From positions 20,155,433-20,219,432 of the forward strand of contig CM063251.1 in NCBI GenBank assembly GCA_032158295.1: 64,000 nt of DNA. The letters run 5' to 3'. Under the pieces are notes generated by a model. The model was not told where the DNA came from. It saw only the letters and a program-made list of their open reading frames with translations, and did not search any database. The position numbers and the translations under genes were made by a program. Positions 23,956-36,408 of this stretch are shown one piece after another; within the stretch, counting starts at the first letter, position 1; the number at the start of each line of letters is the position of its first letter. The DNA is from Pycnopodia helianthoides. Its lineage: Eukaryota > Echinodermata > Asteroidea > Forcipulatida > Asteriidae.

Positions 23956-24207
23956 TTAAAACATTGGTGTTTTTCAAAGACCATAATATATACACTTTGT
24001 GAATATGCATGGAAATTACAAACCTGTGAAAGTTTAAGCTCAATCCGTCACCAGAGTCACGAAAAATTAGTGAAAACCCTTCACTGTGTTCACGGTTTTC
24101 GATGGTTTGTGTGGTGGATTGAGATGTTTCAGAAAGTATCTGAAAATATTGTTGATATTTTACCTTAGGTAATAATTATACCAATTCACTTACGAATGTA
24201 TCTTTAA
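23956..24207. mobile_element. Degenerate TTAA-flanked element related to MITEs A/B
   Basis: Starts and ends at TTAA (23956, 24204) and contains ACAAACCTGTGAAAGTTTAAG followed by GAGTCACGA, the internal signature of families A and B. The terminal repeats are weakly conserved. Confidence 0.55.
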
Positions 24208-27200
24208 ACGCAGCTTCTAAAACTAGACACTAATATTTGAATACAGCGTCAAAGAAAACTTCCACATGATAGTTTATAAGGTTTTCACTCAACATTTTAC
24301 CTTTAAACTACCGAGCCCCGAGTTTCATCGCAAAACGTGGCCCATCAAAAGATTCATCGTGAAGTAAAAGCAATAATACAAAATAAGTACATGATCATTG
24401 AAATTTACGGATCAAAGACTAGTGTAGCGACTTCATTTAGATGAAGTCACTCAAATTACTATGTCAGTAACAAACCGTGACAGAGGACCATCTTTAAATC
24501 ATTCCTGAACCCAGCGATGACCCATTTCTTCTGCTATCGTGACCAATTTTATGATTTAATTCGACCAATCCTCGCTTATGACATTTATGAAGCGACTGTT
24601 ATGTCGAGGTGATTTACACTGTTGGGATACCTAAAGTCAGTCACACAGTTTAAGCGTACAACCTTTTGGCAATTTTGACGCTTGCTTGACTACACATTTT
24701 TTTTTAATACAAGTGTTTCTCTCTCTAAATTTGTTTTAATGGATTTTTTTTTGGAAATGTTTAGAAGGTGAATATCACCGGTCGTAATTCGTTTATCCAG
24801 CCTAAGAATATGAAGTTAAACTACCCATTAGTCTAATAAGCTATCATTATAACAGTGTAATGATATGAGCGCACTCGTCCCCTGTGGAGAACCCTAAATA
24901 TCAATTGACAGGGTTTGACTTGACCATAATGAAGTTACCGGTAGGTTGAACCGCTCATTTTCTCCACGTTAAAGAAGACCTCTATCACCAGAAACTTGGC
25001 CGTATGGTTTTAGTTATTAAGTGGGCAGTTGTTTCGATGCAATACAATCGATGGTACCGTTGTTCTAATTGATCTATGGGCAAAAGGGGACAGACTTTGT
25101 GGACCCTGAGAGTTATTAGACCATGGAGGTAGACCAAGACGGTGGACGGACACCAAGGCAAAAAATAGTCCCCCAGGCGTCATTGACATGCAAGTAATCA
25201 ACAACTATCGCTAAGGAGGGTTTCGTTTCGCTGTATTTGACCACGGCAGCTTAGTCAAGTGTCCTTTATACCCTGGTTGAATTATAGCGTCAGTCCGGCA
25301 AAGAGGCCAGACTAGTTTACTTCTTGCCTCGGTTTGAATGAGTGTTAACGGCAAGCAATAGCTCTCCGGCAGAAATCAAAGATTTATTTCGTGTAGAGTT
25401 GGTACCTTTTCCTGTTTATATTATGATACATCTACAAGTATGTTAATTTTAATATTAGTAATATATATTTCTGGTAATGAAACCAAGGATGCCCCACGAG
25501 TGAGCTTAATCACTGTAACTCGCAAGCCTGTGAGGAAACCTGTAAACAAGGGTGCTTGCTATGTGAAGCAGAAACACCGGGATTAACCCCCTACTCTTCC
25601 ACGTTAAGTGTTCTGGGTTCTTTTACGTGCACTACCAATTCTGGTACACAACAGTCAGCAAAGCAAACCAGAAATCCAACAGATAATGCTAACTACAACA
25701 GCTGTAAAAATGTATTGTTATACTCCGTACTACTAATAATGTTGGCAATTAACTAAAGCGTAACAAAAAAAATACAGTCATAATGCACACATTTCTTTAA
25801 ACGTTTTGAAGGAATTTTTCAAAAATTAACGAAGATTGAGAATAGATTTCTTGATGATAAGACCATCTTTCCTATCATCTAAGATAGCAACCAAATCGAG
25901 TCTGTAGCAAGACTCGGTCCCTTGCCACCGCGTACACTAGGAAATTGATCCAATCTTAAAAATTTGGTAATTTGATCATTCTTTTGTGTACTTTTTCTTT
26001 GAAAAAATTCTTCGATTTAAGTAAACTTATTTAGGTGAGCAGCAGGTACATCACGTCTCAGCTTCCAGATAATATTTGATTTTACTTTCTATTGCGAACA
26101 ATCCTGCCATTTTAATGACACGGCAAATGCCGTTTTATGGTTGCGCTATGTTCAGGCACAGGGACCGAGAAATACCTGCCTAGCTACACCGTCCAGATGA
26201 TCGCTGATCCCGCCGCGAGGCCGCCTGCCTGCACCTGCAACACTGTGATATTACCCCCTGGGCTATACGGCTATACCAGACCGAAGTCGGATTTTTCCCG
26301 GTACCGAGGTTCGCATAAAAAGTTAATGAAGTGACGTATTGAGTTATTATTATCTCTGCGGGTTATTGGTGTAATTTTCTGCCACCTCTTTGTGGTTTTT
26401 ATGTCTCCGTTCAACCGTGACTGGTTCACACCTTACTCCATGGTTCCCTCCTCAGAGCAAGTGTTCGACTAATGAGTACGCGTGAGGCATATTATACCCG
26501 TCTTCCCATCGCTCTGAGCTTCGTGTACCTGCTTCGTGCGCTTCTTTTGTCATACAACTCGCTACATTCCGGCTTCTACAAAGAATGCCTGCAAAATAAT
26601 ACATTTTCCTCTAGAATATTGTTACTGGTTCATCTCACATTAACAAGTCCATACTTTCAGTGAAAAAAAATATTACGTAAGGAATCTTATTAATGAATAA
26701 TAAAGATTAACATTTCGGCATTCCAATTATTTGAATACTACAGTCAATATTTCTCGTGAACTTTGAGAAGACAGTGCGTCAGAATAATTTTATGAAGTTG
26801 GTTTGAGCTAACACATTGATCAATCGTTTCGAATCGTTTCAGTCATTCAAAATGCAGCAAAATAGACACGTATTATTCTTTTATGATTATCCTAATATTA
26901 GCATTAAGATTCAGTGGATGTTCTTGAAATGATAAAGAAGTTTAGATGATTTCTGAATTGAGTATTTGTTCAGTATCAAAAATCACTAGCAACCAATCTG
27001 ACACTTCGCAGTCTATACAATGAAACAAGCAAGCATCCACCGCCACCCTGTTAATATTAACTACACTGTTGAGTATGAAACGTATACATTGTGCAAATAA
27101 ACCCCACAGATCTCCCAAAGGCTCCAACGAACATGATGTCGAGCCGCGAGTTCCAGCATTTCCCTTCTCTAGTTTTTTTTTCCTTCACACACTGTTCCAT

Positions 27201-28039
27201 GACTCCTACCGCGGGAAGATCGGGGTACATTTTCAGCCTCCTCGGTCTCTCACTCCCTCCCCCTTTGGTCTTTGCCGAAAATTCCTCTTCTTGGCCATAT
27301 GTTGGTCCATAAAACGGCGAGACGGTTGTAAAAACCGATCGTAAAATTTGTTTGGGCGGGCTTAGCGCGTCTCTAATGCCGGGGAAAGAAAAGCCTTGGC
27401 TTGCGGTGGATGCAAACCTACATGCCGTTTAGAGTCCATGTTTTTCAGCGTGAAACGCCACACCGCAAACCATGAGAAAATATCTGCGAAAAACAGACGT
27501 TCGCATTCTTAAATTTAAGCAAAAATTCTTGGACAAAGTTTAGCGTCACAACAAGGTGAGGAGTTTTTGGGAATGAATTTTATGTTTTCTTTTACGTTGT
27601 AGTTCATATCTTTTGGGTAATGTCTTACGTATCGCCAATATCTTTTACAGATACAAAGGTACATGGTCTTAAAACAAATACAATACACACAATCAGTCAC
27701 AAAAATTGCCCAAAATTTGTTTGTGTCGACGGCGTGGAAGTGACTTGTTTTGTTGTATTAGTTAAAATATTTCCGTGATTTTACAAAATCCAGAAAACTA
27801 AGAACTTAGTGAAGGGCATTATGCCTCAAACTTTGATCTTTCCTACACCACCGTGTTTCAAAGCACCGAAACAAAAACATTTTGAGGGTCTAAAAATCTT
27901 CTACTGTTCCAACTGGTAAAGATAAACGGGAATCACTCGGACACGGTGAGTTCAAGCAAAGAGTACAGGGGTCTTGGACAAAATTCAACGGTGGTTTGCA
28001 GAAGAGTTTAACTTAATTAATAAAGGAAATGAGACTGTC

Positions 28040-28095
28040 GGAATCTTCAGAGAACGTCTATGAGATTGGAATCTTCAGAGAACGTCTATGAGATT
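28040..28095. repeat. 28-bp tandem duplication
   Basis: Two identical adjacent units starting GGAATCTTCAGAGAACGTCT (28040-28067 and 28068-28095). Recent slippage duplication. Confidence 0.9.
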
Positions 28096-28805
28096 GGAAT
28101 GTGCCCGTTTAATGACCAGGCTTTAGGTTGTGTAAAGCCGGCCCGTTTCATATTAGACGAGATCGGCTCCTGTGACGTAACTAGGGTGAAACAAAACAAA
28201 GCTTTTGACTGTCTTGTCGGCCGTACCAGAGCTTCTATGGTAAGACATAGGGTAAGACAACCACCACCAGCTGGAAGAAAAGGAAGAGTCTTAATAATGC
28301 CCTCCATGGTGAGAACATTTAAGACAAATTTTTGATTTAAGGAGATTTCGTAAAAACAAATAAAAATCCTGGGAGAATCACAGTTCAAAGACTGCAATTC
28401 GTCCCGAGAAGAAACACCGGAGAAAGTTACCCCGAGTTCCATCTTCTATAAATAGAGTGACATCTGATTTTATCTAAGTGGATACGGAATTGATGCTATT
28501 GTGTTTTCTTTAATACTTTTTTGAAAAAAAAGGGGGAAAAAAATATTGGTGATTAAAAAAGGGTAAAATGACACCCCAGGTTTAAGGAAGTGGATTCTTT
28601 AACAGTCTCCAAACGTTCACAGTCTCCAAACAACTGTTTTGTCTCATTTTTTTGTGTTGGTTTTAATTTTCAAAATTGCAAAATGCAAGATAATCCAGGT
28701 CTTCCTTTTAACAAACACACACCGCTAAAAATATAAACACGACCGGCATTTGCCATCTAAACCTTCCATTTAGCTCTCGCTCGAGACACCCCAATCACGA
28801 GGACC

Positions 28806-28823
28806 GGGGGGGGGGTGGGTGGG
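28806..28823 (+). promoter_or_regulatory. G-quadruplex motif
   Basis: A ten-G run followed by T, GGG, T, GGG allows four G-tracts with single-base loops. It is followed immediately by TCA, making one GGGTCA hexamer. Confidence 0.5.
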
Positions 28824-28983
28824 TCATATCAGTAAGAAGAGTCAAAAATGAGAAATTCCAATCACAAATCTTGGATGAGGCGAAATTACCTGCCATGAGT
28901 GTGGAAGATTCATTGAGCCGGCGTCTTGTGAATTCTACGCATAAGCGACCAGGGACCCGGAGTCACCGTCTGACGGGGGTAGA

Positions 28984-29148
28984 ATGAAAATTCTTAACAG
29001 AGACTCTCTCCAGTGCGAAGGCAACCCCCCTACTTGCCAACCTCAAGTATACGGAGTTTATTATAGCAATGGAAATCAATCTTCTAATGATGGAGTAAGG
29101 TTTCAGGGCTTTCTTTTGGGAAATTCTCCCATGACGAGTGATTTGTGA
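28984..29148 (+). CDS. Candidate small ORF, 54 codons
   Basis: ATG at 28984, stop TGA at 29146. The peptide begins MKILNRDSLQCEGNPPTC and continues rich in Gln, Asn, Ser, Tyr and Gly, a composition like the disordered N-terminal exons of Hox proteins. An internal GATGGA|GTAAGG could act as a splice donor (29094/29095). I recognise no family and nothing upstream looks clearly like a promoter. It may be chance. Confidence 0.15.
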   Translation: MKILNRDSLQCEGNPPTCQPQVYGVYYSNGNQSSNDGVRFQGFLLGNSPMTSDL

Positions 29149-32100
29149 GCTTCGCCTAGTGAGGTTGACTTTGGAAATATACGGGCGAGTCGGTGCAGAT
29201 CAGTTGTAATTTTTGTAGGGTGGAAACGTCTGGTTCGAAGTTCATTGTACAGTCGGAGTCATTAAGTTTGTTTGCATGAGTTTAATGTCTTTATTATTAT
29301 TCATAACGTAAAAATTGTTTTGGCCAGGCAAGGAAAGACTTGGTTTCGGCTATGATTTGACAGTTCTAAATTGAGTCGTTACATAGATGGTTCGTCACAT
29401 AGACAGTTCTACCATTGGGACAGGGCAGTTCCTTCATCAATGGTTCCGCTGAAATTTTGGCGGAAATTATGTCATCTTCGAAAATGTGTGTTTGAATCCT
29501 ATACTAGTTCTATCGGGTTAACGAGACAATTGAATGCGATCAGATAAAAGATTCACAAATTAGTTTTAAGGTATGTCTCTCGAAAACGAGAATCTTCTTT
29601 CTGTGAATGTACTTGTCTTTTTACTGTTGTCCATTAATCAATTACGATAAAACAGGAAATAAAGAAGAAGGAAAACACACAAATCGGTCTAAATGAAGCC
29701 AGTTTCGTGCCACGAAGTCGAACAGGTTTTCCTAAAGGAAACAAAATCAACAGAGAAATAATGTCCACTGTTGAAACCTCTGCCCAAACAACCGAAATGC
29801 ATCCATCTACCTTCTAGGCCTACAGTTATCATAAAGAGACTGTCAGAGAGCAAATAGTCTGGTCATTTATTATTTCATGGTGAATGTATACAATTTAGAC
29901 AGGGACTCATACATAGAAAAATCAACTCTCTTTACGAACACAAACACAATCTAAATACAGAATGATTAGAATGATATGTAATTTTTGAGTTTCATTCTGT
30001 GCATTTTCATCTGCAGTTCTTGAAAGTGTTGGAAGCGTTACATTGGAGAAAAAGTACATAGGTCAGAGTTGACTGCAATGTTCAACAAACCTAAACAGTA
30101 GCTTTTATTTCCGTTTCCAATTAAAATAGATGAGGGTTTTTGCTTTGTTTTATGAATGTATTTTCTCCATCATCAATGTCACTATAACATATGCTCTCGG
30201 ACACATTGTTTACAAGTAATAAAATCATTATTAGATTGTTTCCCCTCTAATTTACATTACTCGTGTCACCACATGAAATGTTTTATTTTTTTGGGGTGGG
30301 AGTTGTTATTGGCTTTTTAGATGATTAAAAGTCATGTAGCAGCCAGGCCATGTGTTCACTAAACTCAAGTGGTGAATTGTCATTGGAACATGAGCCACCT
30401 GATGTCGTAAAAACTATTGGGTTTACCACCAAGGGGTTCGGTGACCAAATCGACTTTCGAGGAACTAAATTTTCTGAAATTAAATTGCATTTTTTTTAAG
30501 GGGGGGGGGGTATAACTTCGTTGGTTCAAGGAGATTCAGGGTGTAGAGTCTTTACGTCTAGTGACATTTATATCATGCAGGTTGCTGTCTTTATCAAATT
30601 AAATTATCTGTATCAAATTAAAGCGGATGGATCACGTGGCCACGATTCGGTCTCCAATTAAAAAGAAGAAAAGAAAAATAGAAAAAAAGAGGGGGAGGGG
30701 ACAAAGGAGAGAAAAAGGCAGGTGTTTGGTTGAAAAAAAACCCCCAATGACCTAGGTGTTATGTAAACGAATGCCTGATCACAAAATCAAGCAATATTTG
30801 ATAAGAAGCACTCTTATGAAGATTGTTAAGACAAACGCCGTTCGATTGTTGTAATGACGTCATGAATTGACAGCTCCCTCTATTGATACTTTGGAGTACA
30901 AATCTCGATATCTTCAAAAAGCATAATAGTTGAACAGTTAATTGAATTAAGCGTGCACACACATGACTTTAATGTATCGATATACAATGAATTTTGCCTG
31001 ATTGATTGTTAATTAATTGTTTTCAATATTGCATAGAAGAGGTATCAAGTTTGTGGCCAAATTTCACCTTATAGTTGCTATCTCGCATTTGCTCCCCATA
31101 TTTGTCAAGAAATGAAGACTTTATTATTAGTACTCTGTTTTTTACTCAAAACATGACAAAGAACTGATTAAAAAAAAGTTTATTTACTCATTTTTGTGTT
31201 CTTTTAACAATTTCTTCTAATAGATCTCGGTGACGATTGATATATATAAAAAAAGACAGTTTCTGGGGCGTGACTAACGGAAAAAACAAACAAACAAAAA
31301 CAAACAACACCCCAACAAACAAACAGTCAAATGAAACCTTCACACCAATCAAATATAACTCTTTGGTGTTTTAGATGGTGTTTGATGAGTACAGCCCACC
31401 TGGGTGTAATAAAACGAGACCTCCACTTCATCCAATTCAACAGATGCGCTGTTTACTCATTTTCCAAAATTATGACATATCTTTAATAATGGTGTATGTC
31501 ACTTGATGTTTAGATGACGTGGAAATTGGAACCGAGGTGATCAAGATTAAAATAGGTCAGTCATCTTTGTTTCTAGAAGTGTACGGGCCTGCAATATATC
31601 ATTATTGGTTTTTTGTTAATATTTGTGTTATTATTATTTGATATTTTCATTTGACTTCTGACATTGTGCGGCTGTCGAGTTGATTAAGATAATGGTTCGT
31701 ATCTCGTTTGATTTATCATGAGTTGTCTTGTCATCAATTAAACTTTTTTTAAACATTTTGGTTCACAAAGACAAAGAGGAGCCTTGCACATCATAACAAG
31801 TATAACTAAACTTCTCACAACAAAAATCCACCTCAAGACCACTCGATGAGTTTTGAAATCATCGTCATTACAGTTATTAATATCATCTGAAATGCTCCTC
31901 ATCTTAACCGTCTGCATATCAATCTGTTTTCTCTTTGCCTCAAAGCAAAAACTAAATAAATATTTATGTGTATTCAATGTACATATATAACCACAATGAT
32001 AAAAACAATACAAAATAAATTAAATAATAAAGAAACACAATTAAATAAATGAAATAGTAATAATAATGCAAATAATATAATACAAACAATTTAAAAAATA

Positions 32101-32979
32101 TTGAAATGAAGACTAAAAAAACCCCAAAACAATAGTAATAATAAATAATAAAAACAATTTAAATTAAATACATAATAATTTGATGATTTTTTTTTACAAG
32201 AAATAAAATGTTTTACCAATATTCTGACAAAAGAAAAAATACGAAATAATATAATCTACTGTGTAAACATAATTTTTCTATAACCCGCATCTTGAACGTG
32301 GTCGTTCCAAGTGGCCTAAATCAATTTGTCATTTTAAAAACCTACGAATTCCGCGAATACCAAAACCCTTTTAGAGTTTCCAAGAAACACCGTTGTCATC
32401 AAATCAATTAACGAGAAGTTAAAAGATCATAAAATTAATGAATTGGGTTCCAGTCATTATGGGATGCAATTTAATGGCAACACAAAGCACTCGCTTTTAA
32501 AAAATCTTCTGTTACAAGAGAGTGTAAAAGTAAACCTAAATTTGAGTCACATTATAATGTTTTTAAGTGGGTGCAATTATTTCAGTTCATTTTATGCAAA
32601 TATGCAAATGGTGAATATTCATGGATCACTACTGGTCCTCTCAACACTTTAGATTGTTGATTAAATCATAAGGTGACAATGATTCAATGTCAATACAAGG
32701 TAGTCCAATGTTTATCTACTGATATTCGAGAAGAGTCCAGAGAAACGAATCCGCTGTAAACACTCTTTCCCTTATTGTAAACCGTGAATAGATTATCAGT
32801 CACCAAGCATACAGAGTCGCAGCACAGGCACGACCGCGCAGCAAAGTTTTGACGCATATTTCATTAGTCATTGCGCAAGCTCAAACCACCGAGCAACACA
32901 GCGTCCCCGTGACTGGCTCGTCGGCCTGTCACGTGTACGCATATCATTAACATTTTATTACAAACATGCCTTGCACACC
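29149..32979. other. Intergenic region without a recognised gene
   Basis: AT-rich, with short G and A runs (about 30490-30510, 30660-30750), CAAA repeats (31286-31325) and a very A/T-rich AATAATAAA block at about 31985-32230. The short frames show no coding signature. Confidence 0.55.
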
Positions 32980-33090
32980 ATGTGGAATGCAGTTGGAGTG
33001 TTTTACCTAGTTGTTACCGCCCGCCCCTTTGACGTGAGACGGTTGTTTCATTTTACGAGCAGACATCGCTGGTTCAAGGTAAGCATTTTA
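32780..33090 (+). promoter_or_regulatory. Candidate promoter / 5' exon ending at a strong donor
   Basis: A patch richer in CG dinucleotides than its surroundings, containing CACGTG and ATTTTACGAG (a posterior-Hox-like site), ends at GGTTCAAG|GTAAGC (donor at 33079), a near-ideal 5' splice site. A short frame from ATG 32980 runs into the donor. It could be the first, non-coding exon of a transcript joining the acceptor at 42539 upstream of Hox11/13a, or an unrelated lncRNA exon. This is inference from splice-site quality only. Confidence 0.2.
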
Positions 33091-34716
33091 TGGTTTTTCT
33101 TGCAAAGCAATAATACAATTTTATGACTTTTTTGACCGTAAGTTTACTTTGCCTGTAACCGTAAAAATGTAACGGCAGTCTCTTTTTATAATCTATTGAC
33201 CCGTTGCGATATTTTAGCAATATAAAAGCTTAACTGGAGGGCGTCGATTCGTTGCAGCTCTACCTTTACGATGTGAATGACACGCCTTTCTAAAAATAAC
33301 AACGATGACAATTGGTTATGCGTTTTTTTTATTCCCTGCAAGATCTCGTTTCATCTTAAAGGCGCATCCATCATTTGATTCTAGAGGACAAGTCTCCTAA
33401 AGTTCTATCATATTTAAAAAATGTACTTCATGTGTTGAGGTATATTATTTGTTATAAATAGAAGTTGCCAGATTGATTTTATGAATCGCTGTAGTGTGCA
33501 GACCGTTTTCTTTTCACATTTATTAGTCGAAAAAACATTTGAAACGATAAATTCCTTATTAAGTTGACAATACTATGCACTTACAAATATCCCGAAGTAC
33601 TACATTGACCTGTTTTCAAGGTGATAATTGTGGACAGACTGTCTTTATAAATATTATATGTCATTGTTTTAAAGACTCACACGGGACGCGTGATCCGAAG
33701 ACAGTTTTTTTCCCCACAAATGATGCCACGCAACCGTGATACTGGCTAAACTTAAAAATAGCCCTTAACTATAAGTTAATCACAAACGTTTTGGAGACAG
33801 ATGTTGTGTGCGATACCGCCTACAGGTCACTGTTCTTGGCTGTTATGCTTGAGACTGAAAAAAAGACAGCATGGGAATTTCTAGTCAGATGTGATGGTCA
33901 GGTTCAGGGGTCACGAAGATGAGTTGCTATCTGGGTTCAGCTCAGACAGTTACAACGTGCGGAATGACACGAGGGTTAAAAATGCAGCACTTCAAATCTC
34001 TCTTTTTAGAAAGAAGAGTACATCAACAAAATTGTAGATTTGTTTTGTTTTGTAACTGGAATCTCAGTATAATCTTATCGGCACTTTCTGAAACGATGAC
34101 CATAGAGTATAGCCAATTCAAGCAGATTTAGTTTGGTTATTCTTTGGTAATAAAAACAAAATGCGTCGAAAATATTGAAAAGCCAATTTTGAGGAGATTT
34201 CACAAAAAAAGCCCGGTTTCACCGAATGCCCGGTTTAAATAAATTATATTTCTCTTCTTTGTTTAGCGTAGCTGAGGCCAGCAGATATGATTTTCCCTTA
34301 TGGTCGACACGATAACATAAAAACTAATAATAGGAAATAAATAATGTATCGGAAGCAAGTGAGGTTTTTCCAAAAGGGCTTTCTCAAATAATTCAATGCA
34401 AAATTGAAACTCTGATCACTCACAAAATTAAAAACCCACTCTGTGATATTCTTAATATTTCTGTAATATTCACAATAAAAAACCCGAAGCAATAACTTCT
34501 GGGCTCAAACAAATTTACTAAAACTTGGCAATCCTTCTCTGAGTAAGAGGATAAACACTATGAAGGTGAATGCCAAAGTGGCACTTCGAAAAAAAAAAAA
34601 ATACAATACATTTACTGAACCAACATTCTTTTTCATTGTTGTTTTTCTGTGCTGTTTCCAATATTAACTTATCACTAATAATTGAAAGGCTCAGTTCATT
34701 TTTGGTTACTTCGATT

Positions 34717-34896
34717 GATATGATCCGATGCATTGTCTTGGTCAAAGGCGAACTGGTAACTGATAGACTTAAGTGTGATATGATCCGATGCATAGTCGTG
34801 GTCAAAGGCGAACTGGTAACTGGTAGACTTAAGTGTGATATGATCCGATGCATAGTCGTGGTCAAAGGCGAACTGGTAACTGATGGACTTAATTGA
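34717..34896. repeat. 60-bp tandem repeat x 3
   Basis: Three consecutive 60-bp units starting GATATGATCCGATGCAT (34717, 34777, 34837), differing at a few positions. Since 60 is a multiple of three, both strands stay open across the array; I do not call these as genes. Confidence 0.9.
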
Positions 34897-36293
34897 GGTT
34901 AAGTCATTCGTTCTTTAGGGAAACCCACAAAAAGAAGTGAAACACAAAATGAACACTTTTAGTTGTTTTTACAGTCTGTTATAAGAACAGCCAACTTCCT
35001 ATTTATTTAGTCATTACAGATATTTCATTTAATACTGTCCTGGTGCGAAACCAACTGTCAGATTAGCTGGTGTCGCAAAACTACAACATTTTATTCATCT
35101 GGGAGAAAAAAAAACATGTGGTTCAAGTCGGTGCCGTTCTTTCTTCTAAAAAGTTCACTTGGACAACCCCATTTGTCTCACATAAGTTGTCAATTTAGTG
35201 TTAAGAAAAAATCTTAATAGAAAATGGCAAAGTTCACCTAGAGATTTGTAAATTTAATTTATTGACCCTAAACCAAGTTTTAAAGTAGATATTACTTACA
35301 GTTGAATTGCAGAAAATTCTCACGCAGACAGAATCATCGAATGTATTATTAATCAACAAAGAAGTCGTTGACTTCGCGGTTGTTGGCCCCCCTTAATTAT
35401 CGAGACCCTTGGGTCGACTCCTTCAGCAATCCACTCTATTATTTCCCCTTTTTCCGATGAAAAAAACAGATGTCACCACAAATATGGGATTTGGTCACAA
35501 TATATGGTGACAATTAACCACGAGGGAAAACTCAATTTAGTGGAAATCTGTAAAATATTAAACTGACATTTTTGAAGTTCGGTGTCTCGGTCTCGGAAGT
35601 ATGGATCGAGCTACCTGCCATGGACAGGTTCGCTACGAAAGCTCGCTGCGGCGTTTGAGTTATAGTCATGCATGTTCTATTCGTTATTTAACAGGTCGTT
35701 TGCTTAATATTTTTTCATTGGTGGTTAAATGACCCGTTTATTCACTACTAATATCCGACTCGTTAAAAATGGATAAAGAAAAGCAGGCGATGCACACCAA
35801 CAAATTTTAGCACCTTGTCTGGCCTTTCCTTGAGGGAATAAGACAGTTGCATATCTAATGAGATGCACTTTAAGTTTATGTTGTTCCTGCGAGTTTGAAT
35901 TATTGTTGATCTTGTCACCAATAGTCTCAGCGGTTTAAAACAACTCTCGTTGCTCAAAACTGAAATGCTTTCAGTGGTACAAATAGTTTGATGTCCCCTT
36001 CAAATTTTATTTCTTGACGTTGTTTTTTTGTAGATGAAATTTCATCGAATTCGTAAATGTCCTTCAAGAAAGAATTTTCAATTATCTCGAATGAACACAC
36101 AACATTCAGGTGAAAATACTATTAGTGAACTTTGTTTGGATTCTCTACACGTTTTCCTTCTGGCAAATAGATTTATCAACGGTTCTAATGTTTACCTTTT
36201 TAATTAATTTCTTTAAAACAATGTTGGGTTGCTAGTTAGTGAGTAAGTGACACATTCGATATAAATTGAACCCCTGTCTAGATGACTGGGCCC

Positions 36294-36327
36294 CCAATAA
36301 ATAAATAAATAAATTACAAACACAACA

Positions 36328-36374
<47 letters not shown>

Positions 36375-36408
36375 CAACAAAACAACGACAACAACAAAGC
36401 AAAACAAA
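36294..36408. repeat. (AAAT)n and (CAA)n microsatellite
   Basis: AATAAATAAATAAAT is followed by about 25 CAA/ACAAC units. The minus-strand frame reads as poly-Cys/Val, which is not credible protein. Confidence 0.9.

Larger units (their letters stand above)
22712..28983. other. Intergenic region without a recognised gene
   Basis: AT-rich DNA with CAAA/CAAC simple repeats (about 23640-23832), one degenerate TTAA element (23956-24207), a 28-bp tandem duplication (28040-28095) and a G-quadruplex motif (28806-28823). GC-richer patches at about 26130-26330 and 27100-27420 carry short open frames (60-91 codons) that I cannot assign to any family. Confidence 0.5.

Noticed and set aside
33050..33062. 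Posterior Hox binding sites (TTTTACGAG and similar, also near 21013, 27338, 37391 and 55318)
   Set aside because: Words of this length are expected several times in 64 kb of AT-rich DNA; no clustering was evident.
36213..36407. Minus-strand poly-Cys/Val frame
   Set aside because: Translation of a CAA microsatellite.
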